Assembly: GCF_008364765.1 (NCBI RefSeq)
Contig: NZ_VTUY01000007.1
Location: 1-64,000 of the forward strand
From: Bacillus sp. CH30_1T
Lineage (GTDB): Bacteria > Bacillota > Bacilli > Bacillales > Bacillaceae_B
DNA length: 64,000 bases
Direction: 5' to 3'
Shown here: positions 16,345 to 24,990 of the stretch, piece after piece
How the letters are laid out: each line of letters begins with the position of its first letter
Numbering within the stretch: position 1 is the first letter of the stretch
Made by a program: the position numbers and the translations under genes
The notes under the pieces: generated by a model
Told to the model about the DNA's origin: nothing
Databases searched by the model: none
Seen by the model: only the letters and a program-made list of their open reading frames with translations

Positions 16345-17202
16345 TTACTTTTTTAAGTAGGTCCAGCCTTCTTCTTGATAAACCCGGTCTTCCTTCATGA
16401 GTTTTCCAAGGGCTCGTTTGAAGGAAGCTTTGCTCATATTAAAGCGATCTTTGATATCATCCGGCTGGCTCTTATCCCAAAAAGGAATAGCTCCATTTCT
16501 TTCTTCCAGATACTCGAGAATGACTTCTGCATCATCCAGCATTTTGTCCTGCTTTAACGGTAAAAATGAAACATTTAAGTTCCCGTCATCCTTAACGTCG
16601 ATGACTCTCCCTTCAACCAGCTCTCCCAGTCTTGGCTCCGCCTTGCGTTCATTCTCGTGAACAAAGCATCGATATCCTTGTTCGGATAGGAAGAAGGTTC
16701 CGACTCTAAGCAGTCGATACACTCGTCCCTGGACTTTTGCGTTCATCATTTCTGTAGATGCTCTTCTAGATACCTGTTCAATGATATTTTCAGTGGCTAA
16801 TCGTCCGTATAAGCGGTCCTGCTTATCACGATTCAATGTTAAAAACAACTGATCGCCCGGGTTTGGCCAAAGTTCCAGGAATTTAGGAAGATCGTCTGCT
16901 GACACTAAAATATCCTTAGGAAGGCCAATGTTAACGAAAACACCTAAATCCTCACGTTTATCCACTACCTCAGCCCATCCGTAAGCACCGACTTGTACTT
17001 TAGGGATACGCATTGTGGCCGTAAGGCGAACATCCTTATCATGATAAAGAAATACTTTCACAGTATCTCCTTCTTGAATTTCTTCTGTTATTTCAGAATG
17101 GTGCAATAGCACACGATCTATTTCATTCGTTAAAAAGAAACCATAGGGTACTTCATGATCAACGAATAAATCCACTACCGTACCTGGTTTTAAAGAAGAC
17201 AT
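16345..17202 (-). CDS. cvfB: S1 RNA-binding protein CvfB (YitL-type)
   Basis: RNA-binding regulator of 285 residues with tandem S1-like OB domains and a C-terminal winged-helix segment (FNMSKASFKRALGKLMKE). In staphylococci it affects virulence gene expression; in bacilli it is called YitL. Family features seen are KVFLYHDKDVRLTAT, GAYGWAEVVDKREDLGVFVNIGL and the ending EEGWTYLKK. ATG at 17202 follows AGGAGG. It is a single gene with its own terminator. Confidence 0.93.
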   Translation of the reverse strand: MSSLKPGTVVDLFVDHEVPYGFFLTNEIDRVLLHHSEITEEIQEGDTVKVFLYHDKDVRLTATMRIPKVQVGAYGWAEVVDKREDLGVFVNIGLPKDILVSADDLPKFLELWPNPGDQLFLTLNRDKQDRLYGRLATENIIEQVSRRASTEMMNAKVQGRVYRLLRVGTFFLSEQGYRCFVHENERKAEPRLGELVEGRVIDVKDDGNLNVSFLPLKQDKMLDDAEVILEYLEERNGAIPFWDKSQPDDIKDRFNMSKASFKRALGKLMKEDRVYQEEGWTYLKK

Positions 17203-17354
17203 TATTCTATTTCCTCCTATTTCAATTAAGTATTAACTTAGTCATCTCTCTACTCAAGTTTTGTATTCACTAAATATAGCTTTTTTCAATGATTATGTAT
17301 AGTACATGAGGCGATTTTTATAATAAACCATCAATTTAGAAAATAAAGAATTCG

Positions 17355-18572
17355 TTAACATTTATGGAAACCTCTTACCGTTTCATCTGATGGTAGCAAG
17401 AATGTCAACATACCTAACAAAGGGAGAAAGCTGCAAAGGATCATGACGAAACGAATGGTGAATAGATCGGCGAGTCCCCCGAAGATGACTGCACCTACAG
17501 CTCCCATTCCAAAGGCAAGTCCAACGGTTAGTCCTGATACCATTCCAATTTTGTGTGGCAATAGCTCTTGTGCATACACAACGATTACACTAAAGCTTGA
17601 CGACAAAATAAACCCGATGCAAAAGATAAATGGATAGACGATACTTAAAGATAAGTAAGGTAAAGCAAGGGTTAACGGGGCAGCACCTAACATTGAAAAG
17701 AAAATGATATTCCTTTTTCCAAAACGGTCTGCCAGAGGCCCTCCCAAGAAGGTTCCCAGTACTCCCGCAAACATAAATACAAAAATGTATGCTTGCGCTT
17801 CTTTAATTGAAAGACCATAATCCTCAATTAAATAAAACTGGTAGTAATTGGATAACCCAGCTCCATACCACGAACGGGCAAACACTAAAAACACCACCAA
17901 CACCATTGCCCATTTAATTCTTCTATGAATCGGGTTTTTCTTCACGTTTGTCTTGTTATGTCGGTTCATCTTTTCATTAGAACGTAATTGTTCAGAGTAC
18001 CAATTGGATACATGAAATAAAACAATGACCCCTAAGATTGCTACAAAGGAAAACCACAAAGCCCCTTTTTGGCCAAATGGAACAAATATAAATGCCGTAA
18101 TCAATGGTGCAAGTGACTGCCCGGTATTCCCACCTACCTGGTAAATAGATTGAGCAAGGCCTCTGCGGTTTCCTGCTGCCATATATGCTACCCTGGAACC
18201 TTCGGGGTGAAAGATGGCAGAGCCGAAGCCGATGAATAACACAGACAAAATGATCCATAAAAAATGGCCGGATAATGCAAATCCTACCAAACCAATTAAG
18301 CTTGATAGCATTCCTAAAGGAAGTAAATAAGGTTTCGAACGTATATCCGCATAATAACCGAATACTGGCTGCAGCAAAGAAGATGTCATATTGAGGGCAA
18401 ATGCGATCCAGCCAATTTGGGTATAACTCAGCTGCAAAGATTTCTCAATGATTGGAAACATGGCTGGAACAACTGCCTGTAAAGTATCATTTATAAAATG
18501 ACCAGAGCTAATGGCTAATAGAATACCGTAAATAGTAGGATTCTGCAGGGGTTTCACAGCTGTTTGAGCCAA
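17355..18572 (-). CDS. Major facilitator exporter, fosmidomycin-resistance (Fsr) type
   Basis: Twelve-segment MFS transporter of about 405 residues. The GHFINDTLQAVVPAMFPI segment and GFGSAIFHPEGSRVAYMAAG are typical of the Fsr/YfnC-like group, which exports fosmidomycin or related compounds. I place the start at TTG 18572, ten bases after GGAGG. A GTG at 18581 is too close to that site. The gene stands alone and faces the YhcN-like gene's terminator upstream. The real substrate is unknown. Confidence 0.82.
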   Translation of the reverse strand: MAQTAVKPLQNPTIYGILLAISSGHFINDTLQAVVPAMFPIIEKSLQLSYTQIGWIAFALNMTSSLLQPVFGYYADIRSKPYLLPLGMLSSLIGLVGFALSGHFLWIILSVLFIGFGSAIFHPEGSRVAYMAAGNRRGLAQSIYQVGGNTGQSLAPLITAFIFVPFGQKGALWFSFVAILGVIVLFHVSNWYSEQLRSNEKMNRHNKTNVKKNPIHRRIKWAMVLVVFLVFARSWYGAGLSNYYQFYLIEDYGLSIKEAQAYIFVFMFAGVLGTFLGGPLADRFGKRNIIFFSMLGAAPLTLALPYLSLSIVYPFIFCIGFILSSSFSVIVVYAQELLPHKIGMVSGLTVGLAFGMGAVGAVIFGGLADLFTIRFVMILCSFLPLLGMLTFLLPSDETVRGFHKC

Positions 18573-18647
18573 AAATGTCACTCCTCCCTTTTATTTCGTT
18601 ATTCTAAATAGTATACTGAATTCCCTGTCCATTTCCTACAGATAAAT

Positions 18648-18677
18648 AAAAAAAGCCGAAGCAATGTTCGACTTTTT
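18648..18677 (-). terminator. Terminator of the YhcN/YlaJ-like gene
   Basis: Minus strand AAAAAGTCGAA pairs with TTCGGCTTTTT over 11 bp (one G-T), and T residues continue after the stem. It starts 10 bases after the lipoprotein stop. Confidence 0.82.
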
Positions 18678-18686
18678 CCCATATTA

Positions 18687-19220
18687 TTATTCTCTGTCGG
18701 GGAATACTCTTCTTAGCATATCAGCCATCTCTTCGCCAAGTCCTTCTATCGGTTTTCCGTTCTCTGCTTTATCTGCATAATCTCTCATACTATCTGTGAA
18801 ATCAGGGTTTGTTGAAATATATACATTATTTAAATTCCCGTTTACACTCTTCACTTGATCCGAGATTTTCTTCTCCAAGTCTTTTGAGACATTATCATTC
18901 ATATTATCTTCAAGTTTTACCGCTACATAAGCATTTTGATTTGTTGTTAATACATAAGCACTTTCAACCTCATTTAGACTAGCCACTTTATTTGCTTCTT
19001 TATCGGCAAGAGAATAATTTTCTCTCATCATGCCGTCATTTACGTACTCACGATTATTCACATAATCACGATTTGCCTGGTTATTTTTATAGTTCACTTT
19101 TTCCAAATTCCTATTATTCATTTCTTGTCCTTCTTCGTTCATGTTATTCCCCATACCACATCCCGCTGATATGCTCATGAACATTATTCCCAAAAGGGAA
19201 ATCAATAAATATTTTTTCAT
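18687..19220 (-). CDS. YhcN/YlaJ-family spore lipoprotein
   Basis: Lipoprotein of 177 residues. The signal peptide ends at SAGCG, followed by an Asn/Glu-rich linker and a YhcN/YlaJ domain (ANKVASLNEVESAYVLTTNQNAYVAVKL). This family is found in spore inner membrane and is linked to germination. ATG at 19220 follows AGGAGG. The gene is monocistronic with a terminator. Precise function is unknown. The family assignment rests on domain pattern and length. Confidence 0.88.
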   Translation of the reverse strand: MKKYLLISLLGIMFMSISAGCGMGNNMNEEGQEMNNRNLEKVNYKNNQANRDYVNNREYVNDGMMRENYSLADKEANKVASLNEVESAYVLTTNQNAYVAVKLEDNMNDNVSKDLEKKISDQVKSVNGNLNNVYISTNPDFTDSMRDYADKAENGKPIEGLGEEMADMLRRVFPDRE

Positions 19221-19356
19221 TTTGACTACCTCCTAAATATTATTCAAACTTACTATCCCCACAGTTCATTAAAACTATTCAACGACTGATATAGTGTTTA
19301 ATTCATCACACAATAAGGGAAAACTTGATATGAAGAATGTTTATGGGGGTGAAAAA

Positions 19357-20085
19357 ATGTTCCAGGCTGCTTTTTGGGGAGGAATTACAAGTTTATCCCT
19401 ACTAATCGGTGCTGTTATGGGGATTTATTTGCACATATCAAAACGAATTGTCGCTTATATCATGGCATTGGGAACGGGGTTGATCATAGGTTCTGCAACC
19501 TTTGATTTACTAAGTGAGGCAGAAGGGAAAGCGAACCTGCTCTATCTCACATCTATGTTCTTACTAGGGGCGCTCATATTCACTCTTTTCGAAATCTTCA
19601 TTTCAAAAAAAGGTGGAAGTGAAAGAAAGAGGTCAAAGAAGAATCCCCATGGACACTCAGGATTAGCTATATATGTAGGAACCATAATGGATGCAATACC
19701 TGAATCCATCATTATTGGAGTCAGCTTTATAGGAGACCAACCAATACAATGGGTGTTTATCATCGCCATTTTCATCAGTAACTTACCTGAATCATTATCA
19801 AGCAGTATTGGCTTCAAGCTTGATCAATATAGTACAAGTAAAATTCTTACCCTTTGGGGAAGCGTAGTCGTCCTCTCATCCCTTAGCTCATTGCTCGGGT
19901 ATACACTCTTACAGGATGCCTCGGAAAGCATATCTTACATAATTGGAGCGTTCGGGGCAGGGGGATTATTAGCTATGGTATCCTCTACGATGCTGCCAGA
20001 GGCGTTTGAAGAAGGCGGACCCATTGTCGGATTTTTATCTTCTTTAGGAATCATACTTTCTTATATACTGACAAACCTGTCGTAA
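19357..20085 (+). CDS. ZIP-like metal transporter
   Basis: Eight-segment membrane protein of 242 residues. Motifs DAIPESIIIG, NLPESLSSS and MLPEAFEEGGP resemble the metal-site helices of ZIP-family transporters. The usual histidines of those helices are largely absent. A histidine-containing loop (KKNPHGHSG) lies between segments three and four. ATG at 19357 follows GGGGGTG. Earlier in-frame codons lack a ribosome site. It converges on the MutS2-like gene through a shared terminator. Zinc or iron transport is only a family-based guess. Confidence 0.7.
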   Translation: MFQAAFWGGITSLSLLIGAVMGIYLHISKRIVAYIMALGTGLIIGSATFDLLSEAEGKANLLYLTSMFLLGALIFTLFEIFISKKGGSERKRSKKNPHGHSGLAIYVGTIMDAIPESIIIGVSFIGDQPIQWVFIIAIFISNLPESLSSSIGFKLDQYSTSKILTLWGSVVVLSSLSSLLGYTLLQDASESISYIIGAFGAGGLLAMVSSTMLPEAFEEGGPIVGFLSSLGIILSYILTNLS

Positions 20086-20114
20086 ACCATTTCCTTTTAA
20101 TCCCTTTTGGCATC

Positions 20115-20156
20115 GTAAAAAACGCCCTGAAGCATTCGCTTAAGGACGTTTTTTAC
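20115..20156. terminator. Bidirectional terminator
   Basis: GTAAAAAACG and CGTTTTTTAC form the base of a long hairpin between the convergent ZIP-like and MutS2-like genes. It has T runs on both strands and ends 3 bases from the mutS2-like stop. Confidence 0.85.
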
Positions 20157-20158
20157 GT

Positions 20159-22093
20159 TTATTCGTCATGATTTATGGTTAAACCCTCAACAAATCGTTT
20201 TCCCATCAGCTTAGCTTTTTTCCTGTTTTCTTTACTGTTAAAGATAATATCAAAATCATAATCATCGGGGTATAGCTCTTTCGCCGAAACATAAAGATCC
20301 AGACGTTTATGATTAATAATTCTTTTTTCACCCTTAATTTGCACCGTGTAATCTCCTCTATCATCTGGTCCTTCATATACAATCCCGAATTCTCCACTCG
20401 TTGAAATCTTAACATTATCACCTATACTAAATAATTGAACTCCATTCTCCCCCTTTGATGAAGATTTACTATGGTTCCTTTTTTTATATTTGTTTACGAT
20501 AACCTGCTTTTCCATTTCCTTCTTCGCATGATAATCGATTTCTCCCAGGTCATAGCATTTCTTTTCTCTATACGTAATTTCATGGGCTTTTTCAATGATC
20601 TCAGGGTGCATTCCCAGCTTTAATGCAATGGCAAATGCTTGACTCTCGCCTCCTTTACCCACTACGAGCTTATACGTAGGTTGTAATGTATCAATATTAA
20701 ATTCCATACTCCCGTTCACGAAGCCTTCATGCTCTTCTGCGAAATGCTTTATTTCACTGTAATGGGTAGTTGCGAGTATCGTGGCTCCCTTTTCATATAA
20801 TTGATCCAGAATGGCTGTGGCCAGCCCCATTCCTTCAAGTGGATCCGTACCGGAACCAAGCTCATCTAACAGAACCAAGGTATGATCATTTGTATCCTTT
20901 AATATATCGATAATATTTTTTATATGGGAGCTGAATGTGCTTAAATTTTGCTGAAGGCTTTGACCATCCCCTATATCTAAAAGAATATCTTGATAAATAC
21001 TGATTTCACTGCCCTTTTCTGCCGGAATATGAAGGCCGCATTGGGTCATGAGGGTGAGAAGGCCCACCGTTTTAATGGCGACTGTCTTACCTCCAGTATT
21101 AGGACCGGTTATGACTAATGCATGAAAATCCTCACCCATCTGAATGGATAGTGGTACTGCCTGTTTTCCAAGCAGTGGATGAACCGCATTTATTAAATGT
21201 ATTTGATGATTTTCATTTACTATGGCGCTTACTCCATCAATGGAACGGCTATACTTTGCTTTTGCAAATAGGACATCGTAATGCACCATGGTCTCAATCG
21301 CCAGCTTTAATTGTGCTTCATACGTTTGAACCAGCCCTGTTAGCGCCCAGAGGATGTTCTCAACTTCACGGTCTTCCTCAAGTTTATAATATAAAAGCTG
21401 ATCTTGTTGAATGCTTAATTCCTCAGGCTCAATATAGAGAGTCGATCCTGAAGCAGATGAATCCAATACGGCTCCTTTCATTTTTCCTTTATATTCTTTC
21501 TTGATGGGGAGAACATACCTGCCATTTCTCTGACTGACAATCGATTCTTGTAGGTATGATTTATATTTAGCTGACTTTACAATCGCTTGGATTTTATCCT
21601 TTAACCGATCCTCTTGAATCCCCATTTGTTTTCTAATCCTTAACAACTCTTTACTGGCGTGATCATCTACTCTTCCATTACGGATGCATCGATTGATTTC
21701 TTCTCCAATCTCAGGGATCTCTTCAATTGAATAAACATATGAAGATACCCTTGGAGCCACCCATTTTTTATCCTCCATGAATTTTTTAATTTTTTTACAC
21801 GCATCTAGAAAATAATAGAGGCTTGTAAATTGATCTGGTTTCAAAGGCACCCCTTTATTCAGGTTTGCTACAATGTTTTCAACGCCATCCAAAGCGTGAA
21901 TCGGTATACTTGCACTTTTTTCCAGGATACTTACAGCTTCCGTTACTTCACCTAGACGCATTTCAATTTGGCGTTTGTTGATGGATGGCATTATATTCAT
22001 TAATTCCTTTTTCCCCTCTTCTGTAAGGGCATACCGTGTCAATTCTTCCTTCACTTTGTTAAATTCTAATGTTTGAAAAGTCTTTTTGTTCAA
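20159..22093 (-). CDS. MutS2 paralogue without Smr domain
   Basis: MutS-family ATPase of 644 residues with MutS2-type core and clamp. Walker A GPNTGGKT is at about 330, and Walker B with LLDELGSGTDPLEG at about 405. The C-terminus ends in a basic linker and a short domain (GEKRIINHKRLDLYVSAKEL), with no Smr nuclease domain. Full-length MutS2 (about 780 residues) splits collided ribosomes or acts on recombination, so this is a separate paralogue. I chose TTG at 22093 (NKKTFQTLEFNKVKEEL) because GGAGGA lies 7 bases upstream. The ATG at 22108 overlaps that site. A long leader with two terminators precedes it. Confidence 0.88.
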   Translation of the reverse strand: MNKKTFQTLEFNKVKEELTRYALTEEGKKELMNIMPSINKRQIEMRLGEVTEAVSILEKSASIPIHALDGVENIVANLNKGVPLKPDQFTSLYYFLDACKKIKKFMEDKKWVAPRVSSYVYSIEEIPEIGEEINRCIRNGRVDDHASKELLRIRKQMGIQEDRLKDKIQAIVKSAKYKSYLQESIVSQRNGRYVLPIKKEYKGKMKGAVLDSSASGSTLYIEPEELSIQQDQLLYYKLEEDREVENILWALTGLVQTYEAQLKLAIETMVHYDVLFAKAKYSRSIDGVSAIVNENHQIHLINAVHPLLGKQAVPLSIQMGEDFHALVITGPNTGGKTVAIKTVGLLTLMTQCGLHIPAEKGSEISIYQDILLDIGDGQSLQQNLSTFSSHIKNIIDILKDTNDHTLVLLDELGSGTDPLEGMGLATAILDQLYEKGATILATTHYSEIKHFAEEHEGFVNGSMEFNIDTLQPTYKLVVGKGGESQAFAIALKLGMHPEIIEKAHEITYREKKCYDLGEIDYHAKKEMEKQVIVNKYKKRNHSKSSSKGENGVQLFSIGDNVKISTSGEFGIVYEGPDDRGDYTVQIKGEKRIINHKRLDLYVSAKELYPDDYDFDIIFNSKENRKKAKLMGKRFVEGLTINHDE

Positions 22094-22110
22094 TGTTTTC
22101 TCCTCCATAT

Positions 22111-22149
22111 AAAAAAATAGACCACAACGAACAATGTCCATTGTGGTCT
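22111..22149 (-). terminator. Second leader terminator, just before the MutS2-like gene
   Basis: Minus strand AGACCACAA and TTGTGGTCT form a 9-bp stem with a 13-base loop, followed by ATTTTTTT. It ends 3 bases from the ATGGAGGAG ribosome-site region. Inside it ACAATG and CATTGT could form a rival small hairpin. Confidence 0.78.
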
Positions 22150-22270
22150 TACTCACTTGTATACTGACTTACCAATAATAATCGCATGTGTCTACGTATC
22201 TACGTAAAACGTGAATCGTTCATAACTTGAAGTTAGAAACGACAACACAGATTTCCCGATTCATGTACAC

Positions 22271-22300
22271 AAAAAGAGCTGTGCACAAAGACACAGCTCT
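22271..22300 (-). terminator. First leader terminator of the MutS2-like gene
   Basis: Minus strand AGAGCTGTG and CACAGCTCT form a perfect 9-bp stem with an 8-base loop, followed by TTTTTG. It lies about 180 bases upstream of the coding start and 190 after the promoter, a position fit for premature termination. Confidence 0.82.
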
Positions 22301-22332
22301 CCTATTAAAGGGTTGAGTATGCTATGACCATT

Positions 22333-22440
22333 GTTCTTAACTACACTTTGAAGGCAAAGCTAAATAAGCTTCTTTAATAACCTGTTTTTAAGGTTATTGC
22401 CTGCAAAATGTCCGTATTCATTTCACGGTTAGTTAAGAAC
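22333..22440 (-). ncRNA. Structured leader element (three-way junction) of the MutS2-like gene
   Basis: A perfect 11-bp closing helix joins GTTCTTAACTA (22440-22430, minus strand) with TAGTTAAGAAC (22343-22333). Inside, AGGCA/TGCCT (22402-22398 with 22356-22352) encloses two hairpins: AATAACCT/AGGTTATT and AAGCT/AGCTT. A small CCGT/ACGG hairpin is also possible. The 5' arm overlaps the end of a 7-codon leader frame. I recognise no known riboswitch consensus. It sits between a promoter and a terminator. Confidence 0.7.
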
Positions 22441-22452
22441 GACACCTAACAT
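22429..22452 (-). CDS. Putative 7-residue leader peptide
   Basis: ATG at 22452 starts MLGVVLN followed by TAA. AAAGGGAG lies 8 bases upstream. The last three codons and the stop make the 5' arm of the 11-bp closing helix, so a ribosome stalled here would block that helix. This arrangement resembles leader peptides of antibiotic-inducible genes. Translation is not proven, and the frame is short enough to arise by chance. Confidence 0.45.
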   Translation of the reverse strand: MLGVVLN

Positions 22453-22493
22453 AAAACATACTCCCTTTGTATACAGTAATTTAATTCATGAAT

Positions 22494-22522
22494 AGTTTAC
22501 AATGTAGTGGATTCATTGTCAA
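22494..22522 (-). promoter_or_regulatory. Sigma-A promoter of the MutS2-like leader
   Basis: Minus strand: TTGACA (22522-22517), 17-bp spacer, TAAACT (22499-22494). This would start transcription about 35 bases before the leader peptide and roughly 400 before the gene. Confidence 0.7.
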
Positions 22523-22526
22523 TAGG

Positions 22527-22652
22527 CTATTTTTTCCATTGAAAACGGATAAAGCAACCGACACAGAATCCCCCAAGCGCGATGGAGGCTGCAAATAATA
22601 CTATTCCTGAGAAAAGGTAGAATCCTGTGCTCCATCCAGCCAGAGCACTCAT
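22527..22652 (-). CDS. Small single-pass membrane protein (41 residues)
   Basis: MSALAGWSTGFYLFSGIVLF begins a mostly hydrophobic 41-residue protein with a small, Gly/Ala-rich membrane segment and a positively charged end (FIRFQWKK). AGGAGGAGCAATC precedes the ATG, an excellent ribosome site. The stop lies five bases before the promoter of the downstream leader. I do not recognise the family. It may be co-transcribed with the ykvA-like gene upstream. Confidence 0.6.
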   Translation of the reverse strand: MSALAGWSTGFYLFSGIVLFAASIALGGFCVGCFIRFQWKK

Positions 22653-22775
22653 GATTGCTCCTCCTAAGAAATCACGGCAATCATGTTGTTAAACCTCTGC
22701 TGATTCCGGTTTTTATTATGATTGCTAGTTTGCCTTTATTATTTAGCAAGTTCTGCCAGTAGTGTAGTAATTCGA

Positions 22776-23054
22776 TCATTTCTTGTATTCATAGCGATTC
22801 TTTAATTCCTCAGGAGCCATCTTAACGATAAGCTGAAGCACAAACGTAAATACAGCAATATCATCTACAATTCCAAATAAAACAAAAACATCGGGAATCA
22901 AATCAAAAGGCAGCCAGAAATAAACGGCTACAATTCCTAACGACAATACCTTCTTAAAAACCGAAACCTCTTTCGATCGAAAGAAGTCAACCAAAAACGG
23001 AACCGATTTCCGAATATTAAAAAGAAACCTTACCCGCTTCATAAACCTCATCAT
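22776..23054 (-). CDS. YkvA-family (DUF1232) membrane protein
   Basis: The 92-residue protein carries the DUF1232 core FWLPFDLIPDVFVLFGIVDDIAV, a membrane-inserting segment with conserved acidic residues, followed by a short helical tail. Function is unknown in the family. The start at 23054 has only a weak site (GGTGATGAG). A second ATG follows directly. It is transcribed away from the ABC-F gene, with about 270 bases between the two starts. Confidence 0.85.
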   Translation of the reverse strand: MMRFMKRVRFLFNIRKSVPFLVDFFRSKEVSVFKKVLSLGIVAVYFWLPFDLIPDVFVLFGIVDDIAVFTFVLQLIVKMAPEELKNRYEYKK

Positions 23055-23282
23055 TCGTCTCTCATCACCAATCTTTTTTTATAACGTTAGCATAGCAAAC
23101 TAAATTAGGAAAGAATTTATCGTATCTATCAGCATCTGCAAGATTTTCGGCTCATTTCCTTCAAGCGGTAGAGAACCCACATCCCCCCACCCTTTCATTC
23201 GAAATCCTTTATCCGCTTATGTAAATAGCCGGTAAATTTCTCCCTGTTCCGGCTAACACTCTATCTTTTTAGCATACTCGCG

Positions 23283-23291
23283 TGTTATAAT
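23283..23291 (+). promoter_or_regulatory. Extended -10 promoter of the ABC-F gene
   Basis: TGTTATAAT (TG at 23283-23284, TATAAT at 23286-23291) gives an extended -10. No good -35 lies 17 bp upstream. It is about 34 bases before the start codon. A hairpin AGCCGG/CCGGCT lies upstream at about 23226-23255. Confidence 0.5.
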
Positions 23292-23303
23292 CTTTTAGAT
23301 TGA

Positions 23304-24926
<1,623 letters not shown>

Positions 24927-24940
24927 TGTGAACCAGAAAA

Positions 24941-24971
24941 AGCAGGCAGCCGGATGGCACCTGCTTTTTTT
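24941..24971 (+). terminator. Terminator of the ABC-F gene
   Basis: AGCAGG pairs with CCTGCT across a 13-base loop with partial inner pairing, followed by seven T residues. It starts 14 bases after the stop. Confidence 0.82.
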
Positions 24972-24990
24972 CATTCCTCGCTACAAACGG

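Noticed and set aside
22150-22270. Possible 14-codon leader frame between the two terminators (ATG at about 22265, minus strand)
   Set aside because: It has no ribosome site. Only the first leader frame (22429-22452) has one.
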